Assembly: GCA_015259035.1 (NCBI GenBank)
Contig: JABZHC010000009.1
Span: forward strand, 1-28,183
Origin: Atopobium sp.
Lineage (GTDB): Bacteria; Actinomycetota; Coriobacteriia; Coriobacteriales; Atopobiaceae
Length of the DNA stretch: 28,183 nt
Reading direction: 5' to 3'
Both the position numbers and the translations under genes were made by a program. The notes under the pieces are model-generated. The model made no database searches. It was not told where the DNA came from and saw only the letters and a list, made by a program, of their open reading frames with translations. Below are positions 21,381 to 28,183 of the stretch, piece by piece. How positions within the stretch are numbered: the stretch's first letter is position 1; the number at the start of each line of letters is the position of its first letter.

Positions 21381-22652
21381 TTATTTGTTGCTGACCGCAC
21401 TGCCAAAGATCTTCCATACCTGGTTAAGACCCTCGATCAGCTGGTCAATGTCGTGTTTATCGTTGTAGAACGCAACAGATGCGCGGCAGGTGCTGGACTC
21501 GTGCAGCTCAATCAAAAGCGGCTCGGCGCAGTGATGACCAGCGCGAATGCAAACGTTGTTCATGTCTAGGATGCTCGAGACGTCGTGTGGATGAACGCCG
21601 CGCACGTTAAACGCCACAGCGCCCACGTGGTTTTGTCCCAGCTTAGAGCCAACGATGTCAACAAAGTCCAGCGTGCACAGCTGCTGCACCAAGTATCTGG
21701 CGAGAAGTTCTTCTCGCTTCTCGATCTTTGCCATATCCAAGCCGTTGAGGTATTCGACAGCGGCGCCGGTAGCGTAGATACCTGCGGCGTCCTGCGTGCC
21801 CGCCTCAAACTTCTCGGGAACAGGAGCCCAAACGGCGCTGGTTTCGGTGACGGAATCAATCATCTCGCCGCCGGTAAGGAACGGTGGCATGGCATCAAGC
21901 AGCTCAGCGCGACCCCAGAGCACGCCAATACCCATAGGTCCACACATCTTGTGCGCCGAGAAAGCCAGCAGGTCGCAGTCAAGATCATGCACGTCAATAG
22001 GGATGTGAGGCGCGGACTGCGCAGCGTCAACAACCATGTAGGCGCCCATAGTGTGTGCGCGCTTGGCAATGGCCTTGATGTCATTGCGGGTGCCCAGCAC
22101 GTTGGATACGTGTGTGACAGACACAATTTTGGCACGCTCGGTAATCTTTGACGCAATCTCTTCTGGCGTAATCTGGTACTGCGAATTCATGCGCAGGTAC
22201 ACCAGGTTAGCGCCGGTAGCTTTACAAATCTGCTGCCATGGGATGATATTGGAGTGGTGTTCCATAATGGAAATGACCACGTCATCACCTGGCTTGAGTG
22301 CATAGCGGCCAAGGCTTGAAGCAACCAGATTAAGCGCCTCAGAAGTGTTGCGCGTAAAGATAATCTGCTGGCTTTCTGGCTTGCCGTTTTTATCGACAGC
22401 TCCAATGAACTTTGCAATCGAAGCACGAGCTCCCTCGATAGCTGCGGTTGCTTCTACACTCCAACGGTACAATCCGCGCAGTGCGTTTGCGTTCATGGTC
22501 TCGTAGAAGCCAGACTGCGCCTCAATAACCGCACGGGGACGCTGAGAAGTGGCAGCGCTGTCCAAGTAAGCTACCTCGGGGTTTGCTGCCAGAATTGGAA
22601 AATCTGCCTTGTAAGGGTTATCGGTAATCTGGGCAACTTCTGCGTCGGTCAT
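21381..22652 (-). CDS. sufS: Cysteine desulfurase SufS
   Basis: A PLP enzyme (class V aminotransferase fold, 423 residues) that converts cysteine to alanine and hands a persulfide to SufU. The PLP-binding Lys is in FSAHKMCGP, the His stacking on PLP in IMEHHSN, the Asp in VVDAAQSAPH, and the active-site Cys in RAGHHCAEPL with the type II spacing. The true start is the ATG at 22652, which overlaps the sufD stop as TAATG; a longer frame begins 13 codons earlier without support. It is translationally coupled in the sufCBDSU operon. Confidence 0.96.
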   Translation of the reverse strand: MTDAEVAQITDNPYKADFPILAANPEVAYLDSAATSQRPRAVIEAQSGFYETMNANALRGLYRWSVEATAAIEGARASIAKFIGAVDKNGKPESQQIIFTRNTSEALNLVASSLGRYALKPGDDVVISIMEHHSNIIPWQQICKATGANLVYLRMNSQYQITPEEIASKITERAKIVSVTHVSNVLGTRNDIKAIAKRAHTMGAYMVVDAAQSAPHIPIDVHDLDCDLLAFSAHKMCGPMGIGVLWGRAELLDAMPPFLTGGEMIDSVTETSAVWAPVPEKFEAGTQDAAGIYATGAAVEYLNGLDMAKIEKREELLARYLVQQLCTLDFVDIVGSKLGQNHVGAVAFNVRGVHPHDVSSILDMNNVCIRAGHHCAEPLLIELHESSTCRASVAFYNDKHDIDQLIEGLNQVWKIFGSAVSNK

Positions 22653-23833
22653 TACGCGACACCACCTTTGTTGGAATTGGTCTCGGAGCAAGAATCGTTG
22701 CCGTCGTTGCTGATAACATCGTTATTACCTGCGGCTTCGTCATAGTCGTGAGCAATTTCTGCGCCCAGCTCAGCCTCGCAACGCTCAACGGCCACGCGGT
22801 GAGAAATCTCCTCAGGTGCGTTGATGATGGCGTCTTCAAAGAGCGCGCGCACAAACAGCTGCTCAGCAGCCTGGCGAGAAAGTCCTCGAGCCGCAAGGTA
22901 ATCAAGCTGCTCAGGGGAGACGGATCCAATGGTAGCGCCGTGGTTACCAGCAACGTCGTCTTCATCACAGAGAATAGCAGGCATGGTCTTGTTGACAACG
23001 TCGTCACCAAGAATCATGACCGTTTCAATCTCGTTGCCCTGGGCATCCTTTGCACCGCGGACAAGATCGATAGTTGCGCGAAGCGTCTTCTTAGCTGCCT
23101 CGTTAAGGACGCCGGACTCGGTGAGCAGCGCGCGCGTAGAGGTACCACGCATGCGTACCAGGTGGTTGATATCAAGCGTTTCTTCGTGAGTAGCGTGATA
23201 GCGATTGTTGAGGTCAAGGCGAGCTCGAGCACCAACCAAGTTAGCGGTGAGTCCAAGACCAATGGTTGAGCCGCCCAGAGCGTACTGCTTAACATCAACA
23301 GCCGCGTCTTGGTGAACCTCAAGACCAACGCTTTCAAGGTGCTGCTGGCCTTCGTTGACACCAAGCATCTCAATGAGGTGCAGCTTTGCACCAGTCTCAA
23401 CCACAATGCGGGTGAGCGCAGCGCTTGTTGGGAGCGCGTTACTGCCGTTCGCGGCGCCGCCCGCAGGTGCGCCGTCGCTCGCATCGCCTGCAAACGCAGC
23501 GATAACGACAGTGGCCTCAGCACCTTCACGTACGATAACGCCGGTATTAGCACACTGGTTTTGAGCTGCAGAAACAGCAACAACAATAGGTTCTTCTCGC
23601 TTGGTATGAGCGGGAATACTGTAGAAATCGGACTTGAATACCTGAGATTCAACGTAGTCAGTAACCTCCTGGCCCATTCCACACTCAATACGCTCAAAAA
23701 GACGAGGCAGAGGCAGGTACACTGTGCCTGCATCAGCGTGATTAGGGACGGAAACTGACAGTGAGTTAGCGCGTAGACGGTTCCATGTCTGAGCTGCAGG
23801 AACGTTGGCGCGATTAATCAAAACGTTATCCAT
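22652..23833 (-). CDS. sufD: Fe-S cluster assembly protein SufD
   Basis: A 393-residue partner of SufB in the SufBC2D scaffold complex. It carries the SufBD beta-helix core (LNNRYHATHEETLDINHLVR, GSVSPEQLDYLAARGLS) and a C-terminal extension with Asn/Asp/Ser-rich low complexity (about residues 368-393). The N-terminal part is poorly conserved, as in other SufD proteins. Start and stop both overlap neighbouring genes as TAATG. A Gly/Ala-rich loop (DGAPAGGAANGSN) near residue 95 looks like a lineage-specific insertion. Confidence 0.93.
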   Translation of the reverse strand: MDNVLINRANVPAAQTWNRLRANSLSVSVPNHADAGTVYLPLPRLFERIECGMGQEVTDYVESQVFKSDFYSIPAHTKREEPIVVAVSAAQNQCANTGVIVREGAEATVVIAAFAGDASDGAPAGGAANGSNALPTSAALTRIVVETGAKLHLIEMLGVNEGQQHLESVGLEVHQDAAVDVKQYALGGSTIGLGLTANLVGARARLDLNNRYHATHEETLDINHLVRMRGTSTRALLTESGVLNEAAKKTLRATIDLVRGAKDAQGNEIETVMILGDDVVNKTMPAILCDEDDVAGNHGATIGSVSPEQLDYLAARGLSRQAAEQLFVRALFEDAIINAPEEISHRVAVERCEAELGAEIAHDYDEAAGNNDVISNDGNDSCSETNSNKGGVA

Positions 23834-25251
23834 TAGCCAATCGCTCCTTCCATCTCAAGTTTAATCAGGTTATTCATCTCAACGGCGTACTCCATTGGGA
23901 GCTCCTTTGAGACAGGGTTTGCAAATCCGTTTACTACCATGGTGCGAGCCTCAGCCTCAGAGCAACCACGGCTCATCAGGTACAAAACGGTGTCGTCAGA
24001 AATGCGGCCAATAGTTGCCTCGTGACCAATCTGAGCAGTCGCATTGCGAACATCCATCTCTGGGATGGTGTCGGAGCGGCTGATGTTATCCAGCATCAGC
24101 GACTGGCACGAGAACGCCACGCGAGCATTTTCTGCCTTGCGTCCAACGGTCACGGCTGAGCGGAAGGTGTTGACGCCACCGTCCTTGGAGATGGATTTAG
24201 TATCAACGTTTGCCGAGTTATTGGAGCCGTTGATAATCACCTTGCAGCCTGTGTCCAGGTCCTGCGTAGCTCCTGCAAACGTAATACCGGTGAACTCGCA
24301 GTTAGAAGAGTCGCCGTTCATGATTGTAGAAGGGTAGAGGTAGGAAACGTGGCTACCAAAAGAGCCCGAGACCCACTCCATCTTTGCATTGCTGCCAATA
24401 ATGGCGCGCTTGGTGTTGAGGTTGTACATGTTCTTGGACCAGTTTTCGATGGTCGAGTAGCGCAGACGAGCGCCGTCCTTAACATAGAGCTCTACAGCTC
24501 CTGCATGGAGGTTTGCTGCATAGTACTTAGGTGCGGAGCAGCCCTCAATAAAGTGCAGGTCAGCGCCTTCCTCAACAATAATAAGCGTGTGCTCAAACTG
24601 GCCAGCACCCTGGGCATTAAGCCTAAAGTAGCTCTGAAGTGGGTAGTCCAGAGTGACATTTTTAGGAACATAGACAAAAGAACCACCAGACCACACGGCA
24701 TAGTGCAGAGCCGCAAACTTGTGGTCTGAAGGAGGAATCAGCTTGCCAAAGTACTCTTTAACAACAGGCTCCCACTGCGGATCATGCAAAGCATCCTCAA
24801 TGGTAGTGTAAATAACGCCCTGCTCAGCAACTTCCTCACGCATGTTGTGATAGACAATTTCGGAATCGTACTGAGCACCAACACCAGCAAGGCTCTCTGC
24901 CTCTGCCTGTGGAATGCCCAGACGATCAAAGGTATCCCTAATATCCTCAGGTACGTCGTCCCAGCTATTTGCCTGCTGAGTTTTTGGCGAGACATACGTG
25001 GAGATATGATTCAAATCCAGACCTGCAATAGAAGGTCCCCAGTTGGTAGCCATCTGGCGCTGGTGATAGGTTTCCAGGGCCGACAACCTCATCTGGAGCA
25101 TCCACTCGGGCTCTTCTTTTTTCTCGGAAATAGCACGCACAATTTCTGGAGTAAGGCCATCATCGTAGCGCTCGTAACCCTCTTCGGACTTGGTGAAGTC
25201 GTAGAGCGAGCGGTCTACGTCAGCGACCTCAGATCGCTTCTTCTCGCTCAC
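23833..25251 (-). CDS. sufB: Fe-S cluster assembly protein SufB
   Basis: The core scaffold subunit of SufBC2D on which [4Fe-4S] clusters are built, 472 residues. Diagnostic blocks are ATNWGPSIAGLDLN, NWSKNMYNLNTKRA, CEFTGITFAGATQDLDTG, VAFSCQSLMLDN and the C-terminal RGCSEAEARTMVVNGF. The length is normal. The start is a GTG at 25251 formed with the sufC stop as TAGTG. It is strongly conserved and securely identified. Confidence 0.97.
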   Translation of the reverse strand: MSEKKRSEVADVDRSLYDFTKSEEGYERYDDGLTPEIVRAISEKKEEPEWMLQMRLSALETYHQRQMATNWGPSIAGLDLNHISTYVSPKTQQANSWDDVPEDIRDTFDRLGIPQAEAESLAGVGAQYDSEIVYHNMREEVAEQGVIYTTIEDALHDPQWEPVVKEYFGKLIPPSDHKFAALHYAVWSGGSFVYVPKNVTLDYPLQSYFRLNAQGAGQFEHTLIIVEEGADLHFIEGCSAPKYYAANLHAGAVELYVKDGARLRYSTIENWSKNMYNLNTKRAIIGSNAKMEWVSGSFGSHVSYLYPSTIMNGDSSNCEFTGITFAGATQDLDTGCKVIINGSNNSANVDTKSISKDGGVNTFRSAVTVGRKAENARVAFSCQSLMLDNISRSDTIPEMDVRNATAQIGHEATIGRISDDTVLYLMSRGCSEAEARTMVVNGFANPVSKELPMEYAVEMNNLIKLEMEGAIG

Positions 25252-26018
25252 TAGTTAGCACCGCCCTCATCAGTTTGGCTCTCAAAACGCTCAAAGCCCT
25301 CGTGGTCAATCTGGTTGATAAGGTCAGCAGGACCGTCTGCCACCAGATGACCCTTAACCATAACGTGAGTGCGGTCAATCTCAAGGCGCTCAAGAATGCG
25401 AGTGTTGTGAGTAATGATGAGCAGCGAGCCGTCGCAGGTCTCGCGATAGGCCTGAATGCCCTTTGAAACAACAGAGAGCGCGTCAACGTCCAGGCCAGAA
25501 TCAGTCTCGTCGAGAATGGCAAGTTTAGGCTGGAGCAGCAGAAGCTGGAGCATCTCAACCTTTTTCTTCTCGCCACCAGAGAAGCCAACGTTAAGCTCAC
25601 GCATCAAGAAGCCCTGGTCAAGCTCAAGCTGATCAGAAATCTGACCAACACGCTGACGGAACTGACGAGCGGTCATCTTAAGCTCAGGGCGCATCTGTGT
25701 AATGGTACGCAGGAATGAATAAAGAGGAACGCCAGGAACCTCAACAGGCGCCTGATAGGAGAGGAAGATGCCTGCAAGGGAGCGCTTATCTGCAGCAAGC
25801 TCAGTTACATCCTCGCCGTTAAAGATAAGGGAACCGTCGGTAATCTTATAGGTAGGATCACCCATAATGACGCGGCCAAGTGTTGATTTACCTGCGCCGT
25901 TAGGTCCCATCAGAACGTGAGCCTGGCCATCACCAATGCTCAGATCAATTGAATGCAGGATGGATTTCTCCTCGGTACCTGCAGAAATTCCGTTTACACG
26001 GAGTAGCTCAGTTGCCAT
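25251..26018 (-). CDS. sufC: Fe-S assembly ATPase SufC
   Basis: An ABC-type ATPase of 255 residues powering SufB/SufD remodelling. Walker A is GPNGAGKST, the Q-loop FLSYQAP, the signature FSGGEKKK, Walker B LAILDETDSGLD and the switch His in IITHNTR. The start at 26018 (MATELLRVNGI) has GGAGAGAG about 6 nt upstream; the open frame runs 50 codons further back through the leader and was rejected. It is the first gene of the operon, about 157 nt downstream of the putative transcription start. Confidence 0.96.
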   Translation of the reverse strand: MATELLRVNGISAGTEEKSILHSIDLSIGDGQAHVLMGPNGAGKSTLGRVIMGDPTYKITDGSLIFNGEDVTELAADKRSLAGIFLSYQAPVEVPGVPLYSFLRTITQMRPELKMTARQFRQRVGQISDQLELDQGFLMRELNVGFSGGEKKKVEMLQLLLLQPKLAILDETDSGLDVDALSVVSKGIQAYRETCDGSLLIITHNTRILERLEIDRTHVMVKGHLVADGPADLINQIDHEGFERFESQTDEGGAN

Positions 26019-26040
26019 AAATCTCTCTCCAAATATCTCT

Positions 26041-26112
26041 ACGTGCAAGCACGTGATACGCTTGTGACTAGCAAGTTTGGGCAGCTCTAGGGCGAGCAAA
26101 CCTTGTGCTAGT
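26041..26112 (-). promoter_or_regulatory. Structured 5' leader of the suf operon
   Basis: ACGTGC-AA-GCACGT (26041-26054) is a perfect interrupted palindrome just before the sufC ribosome site. ACTAGCA (26067-26073) and TGCTAGT (26106-26112) pair over a longer loop whose flanks AAGTTTG/CAAACCTT extend the stem with bulges. These may be operators or RNA structures; the role is unknown. Confidence 0.45.
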
Positions 26113-26175
26113 ACGGTTTTGTGGCAAAGACAAACGCCAATGTCACCGATGTTTTTGTCATACCCCAAAATCCGC

Positions 26176-26209
26176 TAATTCATACTAAATGGTAGGAATT
26201 AAAAAGCAA
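26176..26209 (-). promoter_or_regulatory. suf promoter with overlapping 26-bp palindrome (candidate Rrf2 operator)
   Basis: On the minus strand, TTGCTT (26209-26204), a 16-nt spacer and TAGTAT (26187-26182) form a promoter. The palindrome at 26176-26201 has half-sites TAATTCATACTAA and, on the other strand, TAATTCCTACCAT, matching at about 10 of 13 positions. It spans the spacer and the -10 box, where a repressor would block RNA polymerase. The size fits Rrf2-family operators. Confidence 0.6.
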
Positions 26210-26350
26210 CCCTCACATACGCACTTTTTCACGTTTTCTAGAAAATAATCGGATTTTTTCATAGGTTTCAAAAGTTATAAAAGCTTTTCTGCGCCAGAGT
26301 TGCCGCTCACGGGTAAACTAGAAACGTCTATGTTCTAACAAGGAGGATTC

Positions 26351-27661
26351 ATGGGTCAGAGAATTCAAGGTACCGAAGATCTTTACGGCGGCTATATGCG
26401 CTCTTGGGAGCATATGCAGGATGTTGCCCGCCATCTGTTTGGTACTTATGGCTTTGACCGCATTGAGACTCCTGCACTTGAGCAGGTAGATACCTTTGTT
26501 CACGGTATTGGTGAGTCCACCGATGTTGTACGCAAAGAGATGTTCCGCGTCTTTTCAGGTGCGCTGCTTGAGGACCTGCTAGCTGCCGGCAATGAGTCCG
26601 GTCTTAAGCCTCGTCAGCGCATGGCTATGCGTCCTGAGGGAACTGCTGGTGTGGTCCGCGCCGCTGTTGAGCACAACTTTGTACCACAGGGTGGAACACC
26701 TGCAAAGCTTTGGTATGCCGAGGCAATGTTCAGGGGAGAGCGCCCTCAGAAGGGTCGCCTGCGCCAGTTCCACCAGGTAGGTGTTGAGTGGCTTGGAGCT
26801 TCTGATCCAGCTGCCGATGCAGAGTCCATCATCATGTTGATGAAGTTTTATGAGCAGATGGGTTTCTCGTCAGCTGATATGAAGCTCATGATTAACTCCA
26901 TGGGTGATGCGGAGTGCCGCCCTGCATATCGCGAGAAGGTCAAGCAGTTCATTCTTGATCATAAAGATGAGATGTGTGAGGACTGTCTTGAGCGCGCTGA
27001 GATTAATCCACTGCGTGCGTTTGACTGCAAAAACGAGAGTTGTCACGCAGTCATGAAGGACGCGCCACTCATTTCTGACAACCTGTGTGATGATTGTCGT
27101 GCTCACTATGAGCAGGTTAAGGCATATCTGGATGCTGCGGGTATTTCATACGTTGAGGATCCAACGCTTGTTCGTGGTCTGGATTACTATACGCGTACCG
27201 TCTTTGAGGTAGAGATTCCAAACGCTGGTGTTGGCGCCATTGGTGGTGGCGGTCGTTATGACGGTCTTGTTGAGCTTGAAGGTGGAAAGCCAACTCCAGG
27301 TGTTGGATTTGCTGTTGGTTTTGAGCGCATTATGCTTGCGCTGGAGGCTCTTGGTGTTGCAGCTGAGCCTGCAGCTCCAAGCTGTGTTTATGTTGCTTGC
27401 GCAGGTGCTGAACAGGCTCCTGTTGTATTTGATGCTGTGCTGGCGCTGCGTGAGGCTGGTATTAGATGTGAGGCTGATCGTACTGGTCGTTCGCTAAAGG
27501 CTCAGTTTAAGCAGGCAGACAAGATGGGTGCAACGCTTTGCGTGGTCATTGGTCCAGATGAGGTTAAGGCTGGCGTGGTCACTCTTCGTGACATGGAGTC
27601 TCACGAGCAGGTGCAGGTGCCTGCTGACCAGCTTGTTGCTGAGGTTAAAGCCAGACTGTAA
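26351..27661 (+). CDS. hisS: Histidyl-tRNA synthetase
   Basis: A class II aminoacyl-tRNA synthetase charging tRNA-His; 436 residues, normal length. Motif 1 lies near residues 36-60, motif 2 is FRGERPQKGRLRQFHQ, the His-specific blocks are LVRGLDYYTRTVFE and GGGGRYDGL, and motif 3 is GVGFAVGFERIML. The insert with paired cysteines (CEDC, CKNESC, CDDC) occurs in many bacterial HisRS. The C-terminal anticodon-binding domain starts near residue 335. AAGGAGG lies 6 nt before the ATG at 26351. It diverges from the suf operon across a 332-bp gap; no T-box leader was seen, and no clear promoter could be fixed. Confidence 0.97.
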   Translation: MGQRIQGTEDLYGGYMRSWEHMQDVARHLFGTYGFDRIETPALEQVDTFVHGIGESTDVVRKEMFRVFSGALLEDLLAAGNESGLKPRQRMAMRPEGTAGVVRAAVEHNFVPQGGTPAKLWYAEAMFRGERPQKGRLRQFHQVGVEWLGASDPAADAESIIMLMKFYEQMGFSSADMKLMINSMGDAECRPAYREKVKQFILDHKDEMCEDCLERAEINPLRAFDCKNESCHAVMKDAPLISDNLCDDCRAHYEQVKAYLDAAGISYVEDPTLVRGLDYYTRTVFEVEIPNAGVGAIGGGGRYDGLVELEGGKPTPGVGFAVGFERIMLALEALGVAAEPAAPSCVYVACAGAEQAPVVFDAVLALREAGIRCEADRTGRSLKAQFKQADKMGATLCVVIGPDEVKAGVVTLRDMESHEQVQVPADQLVAEVKARL

Positions 27662-27699
27662 CGGCTAACGGATTTTAACAGTTAATAATTTTGATTTTG

Positions 27700-27734
27700 A
27701 AACCTCTCATGCTTATAGCGTGAGAGGTTTATTT
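27700..27734 (+). terminator. Terminator after hisS
   Basis: A 13-bp stem AAACCTCTCATGC / GCGTGAGAGGTTT (one G-T pair) with a 5-nt loop is followed by ATTTGATTTT. It lies 38 nt after the stop. Confidence 0.85.
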
Positions 27735-27914
27735 GATTTTAGGTAATTAAATACCGTTTATAGAATAATAGAGGCCGCTTACGATAGTTATCAATGGGAC
27801 CGATTAAATCTGAGCATCATAAGTTCATACTGGTAATGTAGAAGCAAATTTATAGGTAAATAACTGCTTAGCACCTTCATTTATTTGTGATTCAAAGAAA
27901 TTGTAGGTGAAGAA

Positions 27915-28183
27915 ATGAAAAGAGCGAACCGCTTCATTGTTTCTGTCATAGTTGTCTTAATTGTACTTTCCTCGCTTTTGGTGGGAAAAGGTTTTTTAGA
28001 AATTTTTATTTCTCGAAAATTCGATTCTTGGCTCTCGGATCAGCCGCAATTTTATACTTCACAGATGTCTGATGAGACAAAAGAAACGTTTGTGTCAGTC
28101 GTTAGGTCTTACGCACAAACTCACAAGATGATTCTTATAACTAAGAAAACTGAATCTATTACTGAAGGGCCTAGGATATTGAC
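27915..28183 (+). CDS. Membrane or exported protein, N-terminal part (runs off the window)
   Basis: The ATG at 27915 has AGGTGA 6 nt upstream and opens a frame that stays open to the window end (89 codons). It starts MKRANRFIVSVIVVLIVLSS, a basic start plus a hydrophobic helix, so it is an uncleaved anchor or a signal peptide. A polar segment follows (residues 35-89: FDSWLSDQPQFYTSQMSDET onward). No family was recognised. The layout recalls the first helix and extracellular domain of bacteriocin-associated or MacB/FtsX-like ABC permeases, but the missing part would be needed. Base composition is more AT-rich than that of hisS. Confidence 0.65.
   Translation, partial: MKRANRFIVSVIVVLIVLSSLLVGKGFLEIFISRKFDSWLSDQPQFYTSQMSDETKETFVSVVRSYAQTHKMILITKKTESITEGPRIL

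Noticed and set aside
26019..26168. 50-codon N-terminal extension of SufC
   Set aside because: It runs through the structured leader, lacks conservation-like features, and the ATG at 26018 has a good ribosome site and the standard SufC start.
26210..26350. T-box leader for hisS
   Set aside because: No T-box sequence, specifier loop or terminator/antiterminator pair was found in the short upstream region.

Overview
This window looks like chromosomal DNA of a low- to mid-GC member of the Coriobacteriia (Actinomycetota), most like Atopobium/Lancefieldella or Olsenella. That placement is an inference from three things: a PcrA with an actinobacterial-style tail, an AmaP-DUF2273-Asp23 operon beside a sortase-type surface protein, and a compact suf operon using SufU rather than SufA/E. 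No database search was possible. There is no phage, no CRISPR array, no rRNA and no tRNA gene. Most of the window is housekeeping genes.

Layout, left to right. A tight + strand run holds the end of pcrA, an MscS-type channel and the MTA/SAH nucleosidase mtnN (1-3414). Next come a PiT phosphate transporter and its DUF47/PhoU-like partner (3615-5343). The envelope-stress operon amaP-DUF2273-asp23 (5467-6899) is followed by an 823-residue cell-wall-anchored surface protein with a beta-helix and two Cna-B domains (6990-9461). A small APH-fold kinase and a maltose-type O-acetyltransferase follow (9687-11193). A TPP riboswitch with its own promoter then leads the thiXYZ-like transporter operon for a thiamine pyrimidine precursor (11271-14179). 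A 600-bp convergent intergenic region filled with nested inverted repeats separates it from a minus-strand M18 aminopeptidase and a serine-rich membrane protein (14782-17286). Class II fructose-bisphosphate aldolase follows on the + strand (17550-18422). Then comes an AT-rich island with one unrecognised gene (19046-20089), bracketed by 13-bp direct repeats and by two inverted copies of a 124-bp palindromic repeat. On the minus strand, sufC-sufB-sufD-sufS-sufU and an Rrf2 regulator (26018 down to 20410) form one translationally coupled iron-sulfur assembly operon. hisS (26351-27661) diverges from it. The window ends in the first 89 codons of a membrane or exported protein.

The most interesting material is non-coding. 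(i) The bracketed island at 18605-20298 has an AbiEi/DUF559-like protein, a probably leaderless promoter and a palindrome over the start codon. (ii) Several intergenic palindromic repeat families share an architecture of tandem 24-41 bp units closed by an inverted end. (iii) The octamer TTCTCGCC/GGCGAGAA occurs at least 14 times, against about one expected at random. (iv) A 26-bp palindrome covers the -10 box of the suf promoter and is a good candidate operator for the Rrf2 regulator encoded at the end of the same operon. (v) A hairpin after the TPP aptamer masks the thiX Shine-Dalgarno sequence.
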